Origin: Hsuehochloa calcarea
Taxonomy: Eukaryota > Streptophyta > Magnoliopsida > Poales > Poaceae
DNA: 64,000 nucleotides
Reading direction: 5' to 3'
Assembly: GCA_036346395.1 (NCBI GenBank)
Contig: CM070599.1
Coordinates: 11,027,232 to 11,091,231 of the forward strand
Of the stretch, positions 1 to 12,701 are shown in pieces. The translations under genes and the position numbers were made by a program. The notes under the pieces are model-generated. The model was not told the origin of the DNA and ran no database searches. It saw only the letters and a list, made by a program, of their open reading frames with translations. Within the stretch, counting starts at the first letter, position 1. Every line of letters starts with the position of its first letter.

Positions 1-3000
1 CACCTCGCTTTTGGTATGCCGGCGGGTAAACTAAGATTCGGTATTTTCAACAAGTTAACACTATTGAGTTGGATGACCCATGTGAAACTAATCCCGCTTA
101 AACAACGACTGATAGCATATATTCAACCGAGGTTCACATGTTGTACAGGGAATGCCGACCCAGTCAATTAAATGCAAACTCGTGTTAGCCACACATATTA
201 CACATGATCGGGGCCTGAAGGTACGTACATGCGATGTAACACATCTACGCCCTTACCCTTCTAAGAACATCTGATATCGATATAAGTTCCACATGGCATA
301 CGACACGGCCCGGAGACTTAAGCATCTATGCCATATGAAATCAATACACATGTCCTTACTCTCTGTATCCAACTCAATAATATTAACCCTTTACTTAACC
401 AAGCGGCGCCCATACACTGCGTGTGGAAATGCGTTGGTGCTTGAATTAGGCCGTCGAGTTCGGTCCTTAATCAACCTGGACAAGACATCCACAGTTCCCA
501 TTCTCGTGCACTAGGCACCATCACTAGCATCCACTTGTCCAGATTTGAATTAAGTTTAACAACAAGATTTAGATTCATTTCAAATTTAAATAAGATGAAC
601 AAAGAATCAACAAAAATAAAAATGTATTTGTTGTTCCCCAGGTTTGACAAGATAAGCCCGTCAAACATTACCGTTCTATGGACTGCATGGCTAAGCAAAA
701 TTGAAATTTAGTATTATATCACCACAAACTATCGTAGGTTGAGTGTATGATCAATTCAAGATAAGCCATAAGTTCTGGTCATAGCTAACTAGGAACAGAG
801 CATAAATAGTTTTTAGAAAATTGCATGCAACAATATCCTTTGTATTTTATAAATCTGATTCAAAAGATTAGGATCAACATAGTGCGAGAGAGGAAGCTTG
901 CCTTGGTAATAATAGATAACCTCTTGTTCAGGTTCTTGTGGCTCAACAAAAGACTCAACAATCTCAGAAGAACCAGTATCTAGAACACAAAAATCCAATG
1001 AAAAGCAAGAAAATGGCAAGGAACAATGCATAAAAGAGTTCATGATCAATAGCCCAATGCATAATTAACAATATGCTTAAGGTATACCTTACTCAAGGAC
1101 ACTACCCCATATATAATAGCTACTACACATGTTATCAGAATTTAATGGGTTAGAAAAGCATTACAGGTTCAGACTTGATTAGTATAGAACTAGAGTTTCA
1201 AATTTCTAAAACTGAAATTTAACTTAACACTTGCACTCTCTACTAGAAGGAATAGAAGCCAACAATAGGTTGCATGTGGTCGGCATGACCACCAGTAGCA
1301 GCAAAACAGAAATGGGAAATCAGGAAAGCTACAGTTTCAGGTTTTAGCAAAACCAGAAATTTGGACAGCTAGCAGAGAAAGAATTTAATGCTTCATTAGA
1401 TCATGAGCAAATGATATTGTTGATTATGTCAAAGCTAATGGGTAATATTCAAAGTCTAACTCATCACTTATCATTAATTAGCAAACACTAGCAATTTCGG
1501 CTAAAGCTGTGTTACAGTTTCAGATTTTTAAACAAAACCAAAATCGGATGATTTCAAAAAGCAGATTTAGGAACTAGTATTTTAGAAGAAAATGATATTC
1601 TGGATTAATTCTCAACTAATTGAGAAATATACAAAGTCTAGTTCATCTCTTACTATCAGCTAACAACCATCATCCAATTTGGCTAAAACTGCTACAGTAT
1701 CAGGTTTGGCAAACTGAATTTGGACAGGTTGCAAAAGAATGTGTTACTAATTTTTGCAATGAACAAATTAAGGATTTTATTTAGGTTACTAGTTAATGAG
1801 TAAAACTTAAAGCCTAACTCATCATTAATCATAAGTTAACACTCAAAAACCAAATTTGGTTTAAGCTGGACTCACTTACACCACAAACCGAGCAGATGGA
1901 AGAAGAATAAAAACTGATGCTCCATTAGACTATAACAAAAAGGACATACATGATGGATCTACAGCTAGATAAGTAAGACTAAAAGTTTAACTCAGCACTT
2001 AACATCCATAACACCAATTAACAATTTCAGATCAAACCAAAGTTGCAGTTTTCAGTTTTGCAAAACCGAAAATAGTGCAATTTCACAAAAGTAAGTTATC
2101 TGATGTATTAGACTATGAGAAATTGGTATTCTTGGATTAAATTACAGTTAACTGAGTATATTTTAAAGTCTAGCTCATCACTAATCATTAGTGGACACTC
2201 ATGACCAGATTTCGGTTCAAACTGGATTGCAGTGACTACATTCTGAAACTGAACAGGACAGATTGCCAAATGAAGTTTGCTGCACTAAATATTCACAAGT
2301 AAAGTGCTACACTTTAGTTTAGAGTATTCCTAACAAGGTTAGCAAGATAACTCATCTACTACTAGCACCAAGTGATAGGAATTAATGGAATTGCTGCACA
2401 CAAAGCAAGCAACCGAAAATGGACAGTGCACAGTCGGCTGAAAAGATTACAGAATTCAAATTTTGCTGTGTACTGCTAGTATAGCCGAAAGTAGACAGAG
2501 TGCAGCCGGCTACTATTGACATCTTGCAATATTAGAAGTCTGCTGCTTACTTCACTAAGACCCAGAATAATTTTGCTAAAGTGGTAGCTAAACAAGTAAC
2601 TAGAGTCTACTTATAAATTATCAGCACTAAGTGATGAGAAATGGAAACCAAGAATCTGGCTGTGCATGCTTGCTAGTTTGACTGATAGCAAACAGCACAA
2701 GATAAAATGAAGTTCTGGACTGGTTTGGGAACATCAAAAGAAGAAATTGCTACTAATGATTCTCAGGTTCAATTAAGACCTAATTAGGCTGAAAAGTGAC
2801 AAGAGAAACCCTAGAACTAGGAAACGATATGAAAGACCGAAAAGTTATAAAAACAAATTTTCTGCATAAAGATGATCCTAGAATAATTTGCACAAGTGAA
2901 AGGCTCCTGAGGCTACTGGACCTTAGGATGCTCAAAAACAAAGCTTAAAGTGTAATCTTACCAGCTAGAGAAAAAGAAAATGGAGCTAAGGGTTTTGGCC

Positions 3001-3692
3001 AAAACAGGAAAACTCCCAAGTCCTCTTCTCAGCTTAACCAAAACAGAAATTCCCACTTGATGCTCTACTGGCTCGGTTCACTGAGAGCTACTCCATTTCC
3101 ACTGATAAGGAAGAAAGCATGAGCAGCATTTTCCAGTCAAGAATGGCAGGGGCTCAACACTACAGCTTAGGAAGGTTAAACCTCTAGAGCAAATGAAGAG
3201 GGTTCTAGAGAAGGGATGCGTGGCAACTTGTCCTTTGCTCTTACTGGATGGTCTGCACTACTCGATCTTTGGTGTTCCCAGCCGAAAGAAGAGAGAGGGA
3301 AGAAAGCTGCTACTCAGAGTTGCCTGTTGGTCAAGACACTGCTCCCCAACCGAAAAGAAGGAAGGGAAAAGAGCTGGCACTCCTGCGCTAGCCTTTCGCT
3401 TCTGTCTTGGTTGGGCAGTGACCGCCCAAATAGAAAGAAGGAGATGGAAAAGAGAGCATTGCATTGCCTGTGTTGCCTTTGCAAGCAAAGACCCAACACC
3501 CAACGGCACAAATCACAATGACCAAAGATCGGCACTCATAAGGAAAATAGACTGACCAGAGAGGAAGGGTTGTGATAAGATGTTGGCTAGAAAATGGAAA
3601 CTTTTGATTGTAACAACATATCCAAGTTTCAAAATAAACAGTGATGCTACAGAAGACATCTTATTACTGTTTATTAAAACCGGGCTGTTACA
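1..3692 (-). mobile_element. LTR-type element, family A, minus-strand copy A' (runs off the left edge)
   Basis: The block is the reverse complement of sequence found forward at 32900-34234 and 39529-41830. The first 100 bases mirror 41700-41830 (shared GGCATACC, GTTAACACTATTGAG), 470-540 mirrors 41330-41400, and 2990-3690 mirrors 22551-23150. Read on the minus strand it begins at 3692 with TGTAACAGCCCGG, a typical LTR 5' end, followed by AATAAACAGTAATAAG. It sits inside the gag region of copia element B, so it inserted after B. The far end lies outside the window, so no target duplication can be checked. Apart from one short exon-like peptide (818-980) it shows no coding capacity. It is AT-rich and carries repeated variants of a CAAATCTGAAACTG-like string. 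Assignment to an LTR element is inferred from the termini and from the copy number within this window. Confidence 0.7.
818..980 (-). other. Exon-like conserved peptide segment inside element A'
   Basis: On the minus strand a splice-acceptor-like TTGTGTTCTAG precedes a readable segment containing TGSSEIVES, then PEQEVIYYYQ. The forward copy of A at 40880-40980 has the same layout after the same acceptor-like string, reading TGSSEVVEA then PEQEVYYYQ. Conservation of reading frame in two diverged copies suggests a former or current exon inside a long non-autonomous LTR. The function is unknown and no family is recognised. Confidence 0.4.
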
Positions 3693-3704
3693 GATCTTAT
3701 CGCC

Positions 3705-4103
3705 ATGTGTGTCCAGGAGGAAGAAAGGATTAGGACCGAAAAGAAAGATTTTGTGAATCAAGTTGGCGGTCCTAGCAAAAGGAAGTTCTCGGGACTTCAA
3801 ATCCAAGAAAAGGTGCACTACTCTCCTAATTCGGATAAATCGGGGCCTAAGGTGCAAAATACACCTAAGCCTAATGTTGCTTCTGCTAAAGCACCAAGTG
3901 GGAATGCATATCACTTCTGCAAGGAGCCAGGACATTTCCAGAAGGATTGTGTTGGTTTCCTAAAGTGGCTCGCCAAGAAGGGTAATGATTCTATAACGTT
4001 TGTTGATGAAACATTTTATACTAATTTTCCCTTAAATCTTGGTGGATTGACTCGGTGCAAGCTGTGCACGTTACCAACTCTTTCTGAGGATTCCATACCG
4101 TGA
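3705..4103 (+). pseudogene. Copia B Gag C-terminal fragment with damaged zinc knuckle
   Basis: An open stretch of about 130 residues encodes the lysine- and serine-rich C-terminal part of a copia Gag. A CCHC zinc knuckle would bind the RNA genome in the virus-like particle. Here the knuckle region reads YHFCKEPGHFQKDC: the second Cys, the His and the last Cys are present, but the first Cys position is Tyr. The conserved continuation VGFLKWLAKKG follows. The N-terminal part of Gag is absent upstream of the A' insertion at 3692, and the frame is lost after about 4100, so this is a remnant. Confidence 0.75.
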
Positions 4104-7100
4104 GAACACTAAGAAAGGGGAGCGAAGTCTTAGAGTCGCGGATGGAAAAGAAGTGAAGTGGAATCGGTTGGTTCTGTTTCCTTAGTTTTAGATAAGCGGC
4201 TTCACACTTCGTCTTAATAATGTAGTTTTGTTCCTTCCATTAGGAGGAATTTAATTTGATATCTTTATTGGACGATGATGGATTTAAATGTAATTTTGGT
4301 AACAATAAGTGTGTTATCACATTTAATTCAAATAATGTTGGTCTTCTTTGTTAGACAAGACAAGCTTTATATGCTTTCCTTAATGAATCACCGATATCTT
4401 TGAATGTGTGTGATACTATGCTTAAAAAGAATAATGAGACTTCTTCGAAACTGTGGCACTGTCATTTAGGCCACATTTCGAAGGGGAGAATGGAGCGTCT
4501 CATTAAGGAAGAGATTCTCCAACCATTAGATTTCTCGACTCGGACCTTTGCATTGATTGCATTAAAGGAAAATACGTAAAGAAAATAAAGAAGGGAGCAA
4601 CTTCGCACTCGGGACTATTAGAGTTAATTCACACCGATATTTGTGGTCCTTTTCTGTGACATCGTGGATGGTTTTGATTCTTTCATTACATTCATCGATG
4701 ATTTCTCCGTTATGGTTATATTTTTCCCATTAAGGACCGATCTGAATCACTTGATAAATTTAAGATATTTAAGGCTGAAGTTGAAAATCAGCACAACCTA
4801 AGAATTAAAGTGGTAAGATCGGACCGTGGGGGAGAATATTATGGGAGACATGCCCTTATGGCCAAATTCTGGCCCTTTCGCTAAGTTCCTTCAGAAAATA
4901 GCATTGTTGCCCAATATTCTACACGGTGAACCTCGGCAAAATGGGGTAGTGAGAGCATAACCAGTACACTTATGGACATGGTGCGGAGCATGCTTAGCTA
5001 CTCTAGTTTATCAACTGGTTTATGGATGGAGGCACTAAAGACAAGACACATATTCTTAATAGGGTTCCCGAAGAAATCGATTACCTAAGACACCTTATGA
5101 ATTATGGTGGGAGAAAGCGAGTTTGAAATATTTAAGAGTATGGGGTTGTCGTTCAAGCTAAGATATTTAATCCACATATTGGAAAATTAGATCCTAAGGC
5201 AAGAAGTTGTCATTTTATAGGGTACCTGAAAGATCTAAAGGGTATCGGTTTTATTGTCTGATAGGACAACTAAGTTTGTAGAAACAAGACATCTTTGTGT
5301 TCTTAGAAAATAATGAGGACCTGGAGCCTAGGAAAATTGATCTTGAAGAGAAGCGGGTTTACGTTCCTTCACCGCTTATCCCAGAGATTTTTTTTCCTGC
5401 ACTTCAGGTGGTTGCACCTCCAGTACCAAATACTGTTGATGCACCCACTATTGGGGTCTCTGAAATTCCTAATGTCATACCTAATGATGAGCCTCAGCAG
5501 TCTCCTGCGCCTCAGCAGCCTCCTGCAATAGTTGCTGAACCTATTAGAAGATCACAGCGGGAGAGAAGATCTGCCATCCCAAATGATTATGTTGTTTACA
5601 TGAATGAGGACATTAATGATATAGGGAAGGTAGATGATCCCACCTCTTATAAGGAAGCAATGATGAGTGAACATTGTCCTAAATGGCTTGATGCCATGAA
5701 GGATGAACTAAAGTCTATGAGCGCTAATGATGTATGGGACTTAGTAGAAATTCTGTGAGTCAAAGCGATGAAATTTGTAAATGGGTCTACAAAACCAAGC
5801 ATGACTCTAAAGGAAATATCGAAGGTTCAAAGCAAGGCTCGTAGCAAAAGGCTTCTCACAAAGAGAGGATTGATTATAATGACACTTTTCTCTGTCTCAA
5901 CTAAGGATTCGTTCGAATCGTTATGGCACTTGTAGCTCATTATGATTTAGAGCTACATCGGATGGATGTTAAGACGGCATTCCTTAATGGCGATTTGCAA
6001 GAAAATGTTTACATGACTCAACGGAAGGTTTTGTCGTGGAAGGCAAGGAGCATATGGGATGTCGACTTAAGAAATCTATTTATGGCTTAAAACAAGCATC
6101 GAGGCAAGTGGTACCTCAAATTTGATAAAGTTATAAGGAATTTTGGATTTAAGAAAATGAAGTTGATAATCGCATATATGTTAAGTTCAAGGGAGTAAAT
6201 TCACCATCTTAGTACTTTATGTGGATGATATCTTATTGGCTAGCAATGATAAGGATATCTTTGTTTGAAACCAAGAGATTTCTCTCATCCAATTTTGATA
6301 TGAAGGATCTCGGTGATGCCTCTTACGTTCTTGGCATTGAAATTCACCGACAGTCCAAAGGAGTATTAAGTTTATCTCAAAAGCATACGTTGATGAGTAC
6401 TAAAGAGATACAATATGCATAAATGCTCGCTCACTGGTCCTATCGTTAAAGGCGATAAGTTTGGGACATTTCAATGTCCAAGGAACCAATATGAAATCGA
6501 TCGATGAAGACAGTTCCTTACGCTTGGTATCGGAAGCATTATGTATGCTCAAGTAAGCTGCATACGACTTAGCTTTTGTAAGGAATGCTTGGCGGATATC
6601 GGTCAAATCCAGGACCGGACCTTTGGAAGGTCGTTAAGAAAGTCTTGCGTTATATGCAAGCTACTAAGCATCTCATGCTCACATATAAGCATCTTGATAA
6701 CCTTGAAGTTGTTGGTTATTGATTTGATTTTGCGGGATGTGTTGATACTAAGAAATCCACGTCAGTTATATCTTCACACTCATTGGAGGAGCTATCTCAT
6801 GGAAAAGCTCTAAACAAACCCTTACGGCATCTTCAACGATGCAAGTGAGTTTGTGGCATGTTATGAGGCTCTTGGGCAGTTTGTATGGCTTAAGAACTTT
6901 ATTAAGGCCTTAGAGTGGTAGACAACATTTCTAAGCCACTCACCTTATCTGCGATAACGAACCCGCATCTTTTATGCGAGTAACAACAAGTCAAGTGGTC
7001 TTGCCAAACACATTGACATTAAGTATCATGTTGTGAAAGATAGAATCCAGGATCAAACCATTAGTATCAAGCATATTAGTACTAAGTCAATGCTTGCGGA

Positions 7101-7368
7101 TCCGCTTACCAAAGGCTTACCACCCAATATATTTCGTGATCATGTTGCCGGCATGGGTTTATTGGAAAGCCTCTGATTCTGGATAAAGGACTTTAAAACG
7201 AACCAACTCCCATTAAGCATTATGAATATCCATTTTTTAAATGTAATAGTACACTATAGGTACTGAGGTTGTATGGCACTTCATTGGCCATGCCACACAT
7301 TACCTTGGTATGCTGTTTTTCATTTGAGGATGGACTTATGTTGTTAGCCTTACGATCAAAGGGGAGAA
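4104..7368 (+). pseudogene. Copia B pol remnant (integrase, reverse transcriptase, RNase H)
   Basis: Pieces of a copia polyprotein can be followed across three frames. They are: the GAG-pre-integrase motif LWHCHLGHIS near 4450; integrase HTDICGP near 4628 and RSDRGGEY near 4816; a proline-rich linker in the open stretch 5297-5758 (RRSQRERR, then a conserved EAMMSEHCPKWLDAMKDE block); RT with MDVKTAFLNGDL near 5962 and the catalytic YVDDILLA near 6217; RNase H around 6950 (DNEPA); and the C-terminal ADPLTKGLPP near 7096. Frameshifts and small deletions occur roughly every few hundred bases (for example near 4250, 4650, 5760, 5880 and 6420). The element cannot encode an active polyprotein as written. 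Confidence 0.85.
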
Positions 7369-7790
7369 TGTTAGATTGATCTCGGCTAACTGCCGAGACC
7401 GAGTCTCACGGGGCAAAGCCCACCAACGTGCCCTGATCGGGGGTGGTTCCAACTGCTTTGGTTCTGGTCCCGGTCTCCTCTAGCGCCATATAAATCAGTG
7501 GGATACGGCAAGGTTTTGGCTAAGATTCAAAACTCAAGAACGTCCCATACACACGCCCGATCGATAACGTGCGCTGAGGAGAACGAAGACCAGACCGACG
7601 GCCACTGGATCTTTGCCGTGACTTCGACTCCGCGACTCAGGCCGACCCACGGTGCTCAGATCTACGCCGACACCGACTCTCAAACAATCACGATGGCATC
7701 CTCATCTAATGGTATGTTAATGATTCCGCACTAAAGTTTATTAGGTGTTCTCTAATTGATCTAGGGTTCATGTTATTAGACTCTGTTTAG
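7369..7790 (+). repeat. 3' LTR of copia B (right end approximate)
   Basis: The LTR begins with TGTTAG directly after the purine tract AAAGGGGAGAA at 7358-7368. It contains a TATA-like GCCATATAAATCAG near 7481-7494, about 115 bases into the LTR, as expected for the U3 promoter. No second LTR of this family is in the window, so the right end cannot be fixed by alignment. Candidate CA ends occur near 7731 and further right. Confidence 0.55.
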
Positions 7791-8167
7791 GCTTAGTTGT
7801 TATGCAAACAGAAATTGGACACATGTTGATCAAGGGTGATCAGGATATGCGTTTTGATACTAGTGACGGCAGATGCTTGCGCATAGAGAGAGAGAGGCAG
7901 TGGTGGTGGCGTCGAGATGCTTGTTGGCCATGGTAGATGGCAGGGAGGGTGGGTGGAAGCAAAGGGCAACGTGGCACACTAGGGGCGCCACAGGGAGGGT
8001 GGGTGGAAGTAAAGTGCAACGTGTCACACTAGGGGCGCCGCAATGCTCAGAGGGTAGGGTGGCGCACTGGGGGTGACGCGCGATCAGAGAACAGGGCGGT
8101 AGCGTGGCGATTTGGGGGCGGTGCGGTGCTCAGAGGGAGTGGCATGTGCTAGGGTAGGATCGGCGCT
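7791..8167 (-). mobile_element. Internal (leader) fragment of minus-strand copia-like element E
   Basis: This stretch lies immediately inside the minus-strand primer site at 8168-8179, so it corresponds to the 5' leader of an LTR element pointing left. It is G-rich on the plus strand and contains a 50-bp tandem pair (7941-8040). I see no protein-coding signal. The rest of the element appears to be missing, because copia B sequence adjoins. Confidence 0.45.
7941..8040. repeat. 50-bp tandem duplication
   Basis: A unit beginning CAGGGAGGGTGGGTGGAAG and ending ACTAGGGGCGCC occurs twice, at 7941 and 7991, with a few substitutions (GGCAACGTGGC versus TGCAACGTGTC). It lies in the leader of element E. 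Confidence 0.85.
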
Positions 8168-8179
8168 GCTCTGATACCA
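8168..8179 (-). other. Primer-binding site (initiator Met-tRNA) of element E
   Basis: The plus strand reads GCTCTGATACCA, the reverse complement of TGGTATCAGAGC, the standard plant LTR-retrotransposon primer site complementary to the 3' end of initiator methionine tRNA. It directly abuts an LTR-like CA end (plus-strand TG at 8180), so an LTR lies to the right and the internal region to the left on the minus strand. Confidence 0.8.
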
Positions 8180-8740
8180 TGATCCAAAAAAAGAGCAGTG
8201 GATTTAGTAGCATCGGCTGTGATAAAGGGCTCATCGTCATTATGTTAGTAAAAAGTGGTTCGGTGGTATGTTAACGAATTGGAAGGGACGTATAATCTTA
8301 GGGAGAATCGCGCTCACCATTTGCATTGATCACTTGAGAATATATAGTACAATGTACAAGAGGCAATGCATAACGGGAAGTTTAAGATTACATGCCAAAG
8401 ATAACTAAATCTGTTGGAGTTGAATTTGGTCTGCGTGATCTCCTGCAGTGGCTCACCTGGACTCCTGCTCACCTGGGACTCCTGGCGCCTGGCGTGACCG
8501 ACTGTGATACGTGCATGTGCCATGCACATATACAGTGGCAAAGCTACGATAAAAATAGAGGACAGGCTCGTAGGCCAAATGTGAGACCTCGGTTTATCAG
8601 GCTTGTAATGCTTAACCATCCACTCGGTCCTAGCATCACAAATCAAATAAACCGAGACTCGAGATATGTATACTTTCCAGGAATGCAGTATACACACCCC
8701 TTTACAACAAGTATGTATCAATTCCATTCAAACACATAGA
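8180..8740 (-). repeat. Probable 5' LTR of element E (outer end uncertain)
   Basis: This is the sequence upstream (minus strand) of the primer site. The minus strand carries TATATATTCTCAAGTG around 8330-8345, and the surrounding region looks like an LTR R/U5 segment. The outer TG end cannot be fixed without a second copy. Open frames on both strands here (8314-8727 minus, 8392-8739 plus) resemble no known protein. Confidence 0.45.
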
Positions 8741-11665
8741 ACAAGCAAAAGCACAAACTAGAAGTTAATCTAAATAAAGGATAGTTATTACAAAAGAGAG
8801 GCCGACCGGCCAAAAGTCATACAAATAACTAATTAGACAGCGGAAGAGAAATGCCATAAGATGGCGATGAACAAAAGAGCCAATCAGTGTGCCTTTACCC
8901 ACAAGGCAACCAACCGGGCCGCCAAGCTAGTCGTCAAACCCGCAGCACATCTCACAAAAGTGAGGCCCTTGGGGCTCACCTTCCTCCTCTGCAACAAATA
9001 GTTAAGCAAAGCAAATGAGTACAAAAATTGTACTCCGCAAAACTTACGTGTAGATTAACAAACCTATACATAACTACATGCAAGCTTATTTAAGTGGAGG
9101 CTGTATATTTCATTTTCAGCACAAAGCAATCTTTATTTGCAATAATGTAGTACATTTAAAAGGCAAGTTGGCAAATCTGTTTTTAATGTTCAAATGACAA
9201 CTTGACAACAATAATAACAATAGATAGATGACAACAACAGTCCTGGAAGTGACTAAACACATAGTCACCACAACAATAGCATGAATTACCCATTCATACC
9301 AACCATGTCAAATTTTAATTTAAAAGGTTGTAGTCTAATTCTCACGGGGCATATCCATAACCTAGGACGAGACTATTTGAATAGTTTTAACCCTGCAGGG
9401 GTGTACCAATGTACCCACACATCAGACCGCCTTTTGCCAAGCTATGAAGCACACTTCCTTTGGTATGCCGGCACGGCTAAGTCCTACGAGACCTTTCCAA
9501 TATTATGCATTAACTACGAGTCGCCCGTATGGATAAAAACACATACGTTGTGTCGGAGTCATCGTAAAGGCTTGGTCAACTACCCCTCATGGGTAAAGCC
9601 TTGGACAACTACGATGCCCCTCGAGGTGGAGAACCTACCCGGAACTCCACCACCGCACACCCAACAACAATAACATAATTTCTTTTTCACACAACACACA
9701 CAACCCACCTCCTGTGACTCGGAGCTAACACACGCCAAAGTACTAAGTCAAGAGAGGTCTCATATCCCTCTCATGTGGTTAACACGCAAATTGCTCAGTA
9801 CGGTGGCGCAAGTAATTCGGTCCTTGTTGACTTAGGCATACCACCACAATCCAAACAACCACATCATCCAACCAATATGCCCAAGAATAAAACAAATTTT
9901 TTTATTTTCAGGTTTTGACTTTATAAAATATCAAAGCACAAGTGCTGGACATAAAGGAGTAATAATTAGATATGTGATCGAGATCATCGACTAAATCGAT
10001 GATCGCCCATTACTACCGAACTAAGCATGACTAAGCATTTTGACTCGCAATCTACTAAGCGACAAGAGCCCATCCAACGAACTCTAATCACAGCAAATAA
10101 CCTAGGCTCAGGTACTAGAGGGTAATCATTTACCTACAGAGGATGCAACTATAGGATCAACAAACTATAATTTAACAACAAAATAGCAATGCATACATAC
10201 AAGTTAAAATCAATATATTAGACTTGAAAAATACTAGGATTAACATGATCAAACTGCTTGCTTGGTTGCTGCTGCTCAATACGTTGCTGAGGGTCACTCT
10301 CGTGGTTAACACAATCATTGGAACCTAACGAAAGAGCGAAAAAGAATCGATAAGAACGACGAATACGAAAAAGACTCAATAGCAAACTTTTTCTGAATGC
10401 TTTGAAAATTTTACTGCAGCAAGAGCATGATTTATAAGGAATTTAGCAATAAGAACCAATTGATTTGAATTCTTAATGCAAAAGATATGAGCAAAACAAA
10501 TCTGCTCACCCTTATAAATCACAAATGCTACTATTCCTTGCAATTAAATTGTTTGGCAACATTTTCTTAAAATGTGGTGCACTTGAGATTTTTACAGAAG
10601 GTCAAGCACCTCACAAGATGAACAACCCAATTGGATTCATCTCATTTGGAGCTATGGTGCCCTTTCTACAATTTTCCAAAGCCATGAAATGAGAAAAAGC
10701 AAAATGCATAAGTAAACTTTTCTGGAAATAGTAACATGTTCAATCTAATTTTCACAGTAAGCTCATTAATAGAGGAATCCAACAAAATTGGATTCACTCA
10801 AAAATAGTTTACAGAGAAATAGTTATGCATTTTACAAGTTAGTTGCATTTTTAGTTAACAAATAATCCTCTCGGGAAAATCCGAAATTAAAACGACGTGG
10901 ACGAACTTGGACTATTGATCTTGGATCCAACGGCCCAAGTCCACGGGACAAGGCGCGCGCGCACGCGGCTCACAAACCCCACCGTTGGATTTAGATCTAA
11001 CGGTCCACGTGGATCAAAACGTTCGGACGGTCCGAACGTTTGAACGAATGTGGGTCGTTGATCTAGAGATGGACGGCTCACAGCGAAAGAACTTCCGAAC
11101 GGTCCGAACGTTCACGCGAACCTGGGTCATAGATCTAAAGATCTACGGTCCACAGAGAACAACGTTTAAACGCTCGCGCACAGTTTGTTCGACAAAATCC
11201 GACGGTGAAGGGATGCTCACCGCCGGCGACTCTGGCCACGGCGGTGCGAGATAAGGCCCAAAACGGGTCCGCAATAACCTTGCGCACACACCGGGACCAT
11301 TTACTGCGGCTGAGGTGGTCTAGAACGCCGGCAAGTTGAATTTGACGGCAGTGACACAAACGGCCGAAACCGAAAAACGCAAAGAAGCTCCGCTGCGGTC
11401 CAAGTAAGCGAGTGCCAAGCATCTAGGGACTAATGCGGAGCTACCTGAGCACTGGAGAGGCACAGAGGAGGTCGGAGCTGCTCCGGCGACGAAGTGCGGT
11501 GCTTTCGACCGAAAATTAGGGATCTCCAATTGAGCCTAGCCCTGGGGAAGATAAGTGAAATTGAGCGAGGGTTAAGGATCAGCGAAGTTCAAAGGAGTAA
11601 CTGGACCAAGAAGTGGAGAGGGAGAACCACTGTGGTACCGCCTTCACCGTGAGCTGGAAGCTCGG
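8741..11665 (-). mobile_element. LTR-type element D, distal part, minus strand
   Basis: No gene is present. The reverse complement of 9360-9480 closely matches 41801-41910 of element A (shared GCCGGCATACCAAAGG and CCTGCAGGGTTAAAAC-like strings), so D is a diverged relative of A in the opposite orientation. 10880-11520 is GC-rich with repeated CCGTTGGAT and GGTCCGAACGTT strings, matching the style of 16731-17400, which is the same element continued beyond the insertion of C. D is interrupted at 11665/16726 by element C. The left boundary is not defined. Confidence 0.55.
11661..11665. repeat. Target-site duplication of element C (left)
   Basis: CTCGG immediately precedes the TG of the 5' LTR and recurs at 16726-16730 immediately after the 3' LTR. 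This is a perfect 5-bp duplication, as integrase makes. Confidence 0.9.
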
Positions 11666-12687
11666 TGATGCGGACATCCTTAGCTATGTTGTTTCATATA
11701 ATGTTTTCAATTCATTAAATACCTCAGAACAACATGAGCTTACTAAGAGAGTTGAAAAACAAGAGAAGCTTATCCAACAGTGAATCACATTCTTTGAATT
11801 TCCTTTTAAATTAGTTGAGAATTTCATACTACCTAAAACTAGTATTTTGCTTGTGCTCAGATTGGAAGATTCAATAATGTACGGAGATGAAGGATATGAG
11901 GCTGTTCTTGAAGAAAGGCCGTCACAATGGAGGAGAAGCTCGTGGGAGACAAGCAAGGGGAGAGAAGCCCAAGAATCCAAGTCAAATTCGCAACTTCCAC
12001 AAGCCCAACCAAATTCAAATTCGGAATCAACTCAAAATTCAATTCGGATTCGGAATCAGCCTCAAATTCGGATTCGGAATCAGCAGGATAGTCCGGAGTA
12101 AAAAGGTCATAACTTTCTCATACGAAGTCGGATTTAAGTGTTTTTGGTCTTGTTGGAAAGCTAACTTCAAGCCCGATCCAACGGATCCTCCCTCACTCCA
12201 AAATTAATCATGTATCAAAAGATATGACCGAAACAATATGACGATTGTAAAATCAGAGTTTCCTTTTCTGTTTTGGAATGTGTCGGAATTGGAGTAGGAC
12301 TCCAAATCCGAATTAGAATAGGAGTAGGGCCTCTTGGCCAGCCATGAGGAGTAGGGGCACTATATAGAGACGGGTAGACCCCCATTGTAACCTCAGACCA
12401 CGTTTAATATATTTTCAAAGCTTTTGCTTGATTCTCCTGTTGTGCTTATAGCCAAAACAGAGGAAATTGGGCGTTGAGAACAAGGGGTCGTTCTTGCTTT
12501 TCCGTTGGGAATTGAGGGTTCGACGATCTTCGCTTGTAGTCAGCGAGGATCCAATCAAGTGTGTGTTTGGGCGAATTTCCATAGAGTTGCAAGTCCGTGC
12601 ATTGGCGCGGGGGATCAGTTGGTGGTTCGTCAGGATACACAAGTTATCAAGAGGTTCTACGTCGAGAAGATCGGGCACCCCGCATCA
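11666..12687 (+). repeat. 5' LTR of element C
   Basis: TG...CA bounded, about 1022 bp. Alignable along its length with 15701-16725 and 26667-27689. It contains short internal direct repeats of GATTCGGAATCAG near 12045-12085 and a TATA box at 12361. Confidence 0.9.
12361..12368 (+). promoter_or_regulatory. TATA box in element C LTR
   Basis: GGGGCACTATATAGAGACGG lies about 700 bases into the LTR and is conserved in the other copies (near 16399 and 27362). Position and sequence fit the U3 promoter. Inferred, no transcript data. Confidence 0.55.
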
Positions 12688-12689
12688 GG

Positions 12690-12701
12690 TGGTTTCAGAG
12701 C
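12690..12701 (+). other. Primer-binding site of element C
   Basis: TGGTTTCAGAGC differs by one base from the usual TGGTATCAGAGC Met-tRNA primer site and lies two bases after the LTR end at 12687. Confidence 0.75.

Larger units (their letters stand above)
3693..7790 (+). mobile_element. Ty1/copia retrotransposon B, 5'-truncated and degenerate
   Basis: From the A' boundary onward the sequence reads, in order, as copia Gag with zinc knuckle, integrase, reverse transcriptase and RNase H, followed by a purine-rich tract (AAAGGGGAGAA) and an LTR beginning TGTTAGATTGATCTCGG at 7369. The gag-integrase-RT-RNaseH order defines Ty1/copia. The reading frame changes many times, mostly by small deletions, so no full polyprotein remains. 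The 5' LTR and N-terminal Gag are missing because A' lies there, and may lie beyond the left edge. The right boundary of the LTR is uncertain. Confidence 0.85.

Noticed and set aside
3193..3555. Overlapping plus and minus ORFs of 80-120 codons
   Set aside because: They lie in the GC-rich part of element A'. The forward copies at 22690-23046 and 32846-33235 do not keep the frame.
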